Below, piece after piece: positions 61,818-64,000 of a DNA stretch of 64,000 nt; within the stretch, counting starts at the first letter, position 1, and each line of letters begins with the position of its first letter. The translations under genes were made by a program, and so were the position numbers. This DNA comes from Paludibacteraceae bacterium (GTDB lineage Bacteria; Bacteroidota; Bacteroidia; Bacteroidales; Paludibacteraceae): positions 1-64,000 of the forward strand of contig CAJOCN010000027.1 of the NCBI GenBank assembly GCA_905233255.1, read 5' to 3'. The notes beneath the pieces are model-generated. The model searched no databases. It had not been told where the DNA came from and was given only the letters and a program-made list of their open reading frames with translations.

Positions 61818-62639
61818 ATGAAAATCATTCGACCTATCGTAATTTGTCTTTTGTCTTTTAGCGCAGCGGTTCTGGCTCCTTATTCCGCGCAGGCGCAGAC
61901 ACAGGTCTCGCAGATAGATCAGATCGTAGATGCACCGATGCCTAAAGCCGGCGCATATATGGACTCCATCCTTTCGCCCAAAGCCAAACAATGGATTTCG
62001 GAGCAAGGACTCGACTCCCTCGATCAAGAGAAGATACCGAAGATCGTCACGATGGGTGTCTTGGCGTCCGCGAACCTCAGTAATTTCCTGACCTCTACTC
62101 GTACGGGATCGAAGATCAAAACCACTTCCTCATATATGCGTGTCGGAGCGGAGATAGGCGGTTTTATGGATTTCATGGTCACACGCCATTTCGCTATTCA
62201 GGCGCGTCTTGTCTTTACCGCGGAGCAGAACCAGTTCGGTATAGATGATGCTACCAATCATCTGTGGGCGTTTGGTATGGATATACCCGTCCTCTTTTTG
62301 TACCGCTTAGGCAATCTCCAGAAAGGGTATTGGTCGGTCGGAGGCGGTCCTTTCGCACATTTTACCTTTGCCAGTAATAAAGGCCAGTATTCCAACACCG
62401 AGCAGATCAACGCCGCTACTACGGCGCAGCCGTTCTATGTGGCCCTCCACGATAACCACGCCGGTATCATGGTGCATGCCAACTATGAGTTCCCGATCGG
62501 CATCCAGATAGGTGCCAATTATCTGATTAGTCTATCCGATATATTCGGATATTATAAGAACACGAAAGGCACCGACCTCAACAACGTTGCGTTCTACCCG
62601 CAGCGTATATCTCTCGGTATCGCCTATCGTTGGAAATAA
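61818..62639 (+). CDS. PorT-like outer-membrane beta-barrel protein
   Basis: A 273-residue protein with a signal peptide (PIVICLLSFSAAVLAPYSAQA, cleavage before QTQ). The middle and end have beta-barrel strands (MGVLASANLSNFLT, MRVGAEIGGFMDFMVTRHFAIQARLVF, WAFGMDIPVLFLYRLG, YWSVGGGPFAHFTF, GIMVHANYEFPIGIQIGANYLISL, RISLGIAYRWK). The ending in an aromatic-rich last strand (YRWK) fits OMP_b-brl_2/PorT-like proteins. A Shine-Dalgarno-like AAGGAGAA stands 5 nt before ATG 61818, unusual in this window. It probably shares a transcript with DUF5686. Confidence 0.8.
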   Translation: MKIIRPIVICLLSFSAAVLAPYSAQAQTQVSQIDQIVDAPMPKAGAYMDSILSPKAKQWISEQGLDSLDQEKIPKIVTMGVLASANLSNFLTSTRTGSKIKTTSSYMRVGAEIGGFMDFMVTRHFAIQARLVFTAEQNQFGIDDATNHLWAFGMDIPVLFLYRLGNLQKGYWSVGGGPFAHFTFASNKGQYSNTEQINAATTAQPFYVALHDNHAGIMVHANYEFPIGIQIGANYLISLSDIFGYYKNTKGTDLNNVAFYPQRISLGIAYRWK

Positions 62640-62650
62640 GCTATACGACT

Positions 62651-63010
62651 ATGGTTACAATGATTCTAATGATGCTGCTTCAGACCGCGATGTTGGTCTT
62701 CGGGCAAGTGTTCCTGAAACTCGGTATGAAAGATATGCCTGCTTGGCAGTGGACCGGGGCTTTTATCTGGCACCACGTGATTCTCAACGCATGGCTACTC
62801 ATCGGCGTTGTGCTCCTCATTGCGGCGAACCTCTTCTGGCTCTGGCTTTTGGATAAATATCCTTTCTCGCAGATTTATCCGCTTACCAGCCTTGGTTTCG
62901 TCTTCGGCATGCTTTCCGGCGTCTTCATCTTTCATGAGACCGTCGGCGTGATGCAATGGATAGGAGTAACGATGGTGATGCTAGGCTGCTACTTTATAGC
63001 GAAAGCTTGA
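62651..63010 (+). CDS. Small EamA/SMR-type membrane transporter
   Basis: A 119-residue four-helix protein resembling half of an EamA/small-multidrug-resistance transporter. Marks are VFGQVFLKLGMKD in helix 1, WLWLLDKYPFSQIYPLTSLGFVFGMLSGVFIFHETVG in helices 2-3 and WIGVTMVMLGCYFIAK at the end. ATG 62651 is preferred over an upstream TTG at 62630 that lies inside the previous gene. Homologues such as ArnE/ArnF flip lipid-linked sugars; a similar role here near a glycosyltransferase and glf is possible but unproven. The 3' end overlaps converging glf by 17 bp. Confidence 0.8.
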   Translation: MVTMILMMLLQTAMLVFGQVFLKLGMKDMPAWQWTGAFIWHHVILNAWLLIGVVLLIAANLFWLWLLDKYPFSQIYPLTSLGFVFGMLSGVFIFHETVGVMQWIGVTMVMLGCYFIAKA

Positions 63011-64000
63011 GCACTTTCTCAATCACCGGTCCCATATCATAATACTTGTATTCGGCTAATCTGCCGCCGAAGATGACGCCTTGCTCTTTCGCTGCCATCT
63101 CCCGGTATTGCTCCGCGAGCGCGTTGTTGCGCTCGTCGTTCACCGGATAATATGGCTCCATGCCCGGCTTGTACTCCGTGCTGTATTCCTCACTGACTAC
63201 CGTCTTCGGATATTTATACACTTCTTCTCCGAACAGTTCGAAATGCTTGTGTTCGATCACGCGGGTATAGGGTTTCTCATGCGAGGTGTAGTTGATCACG
63301 GCGTTGCCCTGATAGTTCGCTGTCTCCTCTATACGCGTCTTGAAGGAAACCGTGCGCCAGTCTAACTTGCCTGACTGATACCCGAAATACTCGTCTATCG
63401 GACCGGTATAGACTAACTTGTCCGCTATCTCACGCCAGCTCTCCTTGTATTCCGTGAAGAAATCGCAATCGGTCTTCGTCTCTATACCCTCCAGCAATTT
63501 CTCTATCAGCTTGTTGTAGCCGCCGATAGGAATACCTTGGTACAGGTCGTTGAAGTAGTTGTTGTCGAATACAAACCGAACCGGCAGTCGTTTGATGATG
63601 AACGCCGGTAACTCTTTGCAGTCGCGGCCCCATTGCTTCTCCGTATATTCCTTGATGAGCTTCTTGTATATATCTTTTCCTACCAGACATAGTGCCTGTT
63701 CCTCTAAGTTCTGCGGCTCGCGGCCGTTGAGTGCTTCCACTGCCTCACGGCGTTGTTCCTCAATCCGCGCTTTCGCCTCGTCCGGCGTATGTACATCGTG
63801 CCACATTTGGCTGAACGTGTTCATGTTGAACGGCAGGTTATAGAGTTCGCCTTTGTAGTTGGCAACCGGGCAGTTGGTGTAGCGGTTAAACGGAACGAGG
63901 CCGTTTACAAAATCCCACACCTCTTTGTTACTCGTATGGAAGATATGCGCGCCGTATTTGTGCACATGGATGCCTTCTGTCTCTTCGCAATACACATTGC
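62994..64000 (-). CDS. glf: UDP-galactopyranose mutase (partial, cut by window end)
   Basis: The visible 333 residues are the C-terminal nine tenths of an FAD enzyme converting UDP-galactopyranose to UDP-galactofuranose for cell-surface glycans. Seen motifs are GIHVHKYGAHIFHTSNKEVWDFVN, FNRYTNCPVANYKGELYNLPFNMNTF, EKQWGRDCKELPAFIIKRLPVRFVFDNNYFNDLYQGIPIGGYN, YTGPIDEYFGYQSGKLDWRTVSF and the C-terminal FGGRLAEYKYYDMG. The Arg and Tyr residues in these blocks match the substrate site of the family. The N-terminal FAD-binding Rossmann segment lies beyond the window. Confidence 0.95.
   Translation of the reverse strand, partial: NVYCEETEGIHVHKYGAHIFHTSNKEVWDFVNGLVPFNRYTNCPVANYKGELYNLPFNMNTFSQMWHDVHTPDEAKARIEEQRREAVEALNGREPQNLEEQALCLVGKDIYKKLIKEYTEKQWGRDCKELPAFIIKRLPVRFVFDNNYFNDLYQGIPIGGYNKLIEKLLEGIETKTDCDFFTEYKESWREIADKLVYTGPIDEYFGYQSGKLDWRTVSFKTRIEETANYQGNAVINYTSHEKPYTRVIEHKHFELFGEEVYKYPKTVVSEEYSTEYKPGMEPYYPVNDERNNALAEQYREMAAKEQGVIFGGRLAEYKYYDMGPVIEKVLKLSL

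Noticed and set aside
1..64000. tRNA, rRNA, insertion sequence or prophage genes
   Set aside because: No cloverleaf with a GTTCRANYC-like T arm, no rRNA-like conserved blocks, and no transposase or integrase motifs (DDE, HUH, tyrosine recombinase) were found on reading all substantial frames.

Overview
The window looks like chromosomal DNA of an anaerobic member of the Bacteroidales (phylum Bacteroidota); I cannot name a genus from sequence alone. The evidence is as follows. Promoters carry the Bacteroidota -7 box (TAnnTTTG, here nearly always TACCTTTGC) with a TTG -33 box. Most starts have no Shine-Dalgarno sequence. A class III (oxygen-sensitive) ribonucleotide reductase is present. There is a complete Bacteroidota-type Bat/MoxR operon, and there are several very large exported repeat proteins, one ending in a type IX secretion (T9SS)-like sorting domain. 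I see no tRNA, rRNA, insertion sequence, prophage or CRISPR array.

Layout. 1-0.7 kb: a small MazF/PemK toxin-antitoxin pair. 0.9-3.6 kb: nrdD-nrdG, ending in a strong bidirectional terminator. 3.6-18.8 kb (minus): a 14.1-kb gene for a 4,697-residue exported repeat protein, behind a gene for an outer-membrane beta-barrel; the two probably form one transcription unit. 18.9-23.2 kb: a tightly overlapping operon ffh - small membrane protein - prfA - rsmE - PAP2 phosphatase. 23.1-25.6 kb: a small periplasmic protein (minus), a LolC/FtsX-like permease and a GSCFA-domain protein. 25.7-28.3 kb (minus): valS. 28.6-32.2 kb: a BspA-like leucine-rich-repeat protein, a lipoprotein and a membrane protein. 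32.2-36.7 kb: the translation operon rimP-nusA-infB, followed by a Ser/Thr/Arg-tailed lipoprotein. 38.0-47.1 kb (minus): the Bat operon moxR - DUF58 - membrane protein - batA - methyltransferase - batB - batC - batD - batE. 47.1-47.8 kb: a gene-free stretch of short repeats. 47.8-57.7 kb: a second giant exported protein of cadherin-like repeats, currently split into two ORFs by a frameshift. 57.8-62.6 kb: a GT4 glycosyltransferase, a DUF5686 outer-membrane protein and a PorT-like beta-barrel. 62.6-64 kb: a small EamA/SMR-type transporter convergent with a UDP-galactopyranose mutase gene cut by the window edge.

How the parts fit. Translation and secretion housekeeping (ffh, prfA, rsmE, valS, rimP-nusA-infB) alternates with envelope genes. 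The most unusual content is surface-related: the giant Cys-patterned protein with its co-directional barrel, the cadherin-repeat giant, and the LRR protein. Across the whole window I find two regulatory or structural themes that ordinary gene calling misses. First, seven promoters share an extended upstream element (consensus TTGCGTATGTC) at a fixed 23-nt distance from the -7 box. Second, about 17 short tandem arrays with 7-, 8-, 9- or 11-bp units sit at stop or start codons or in frame inside genes, including valS.
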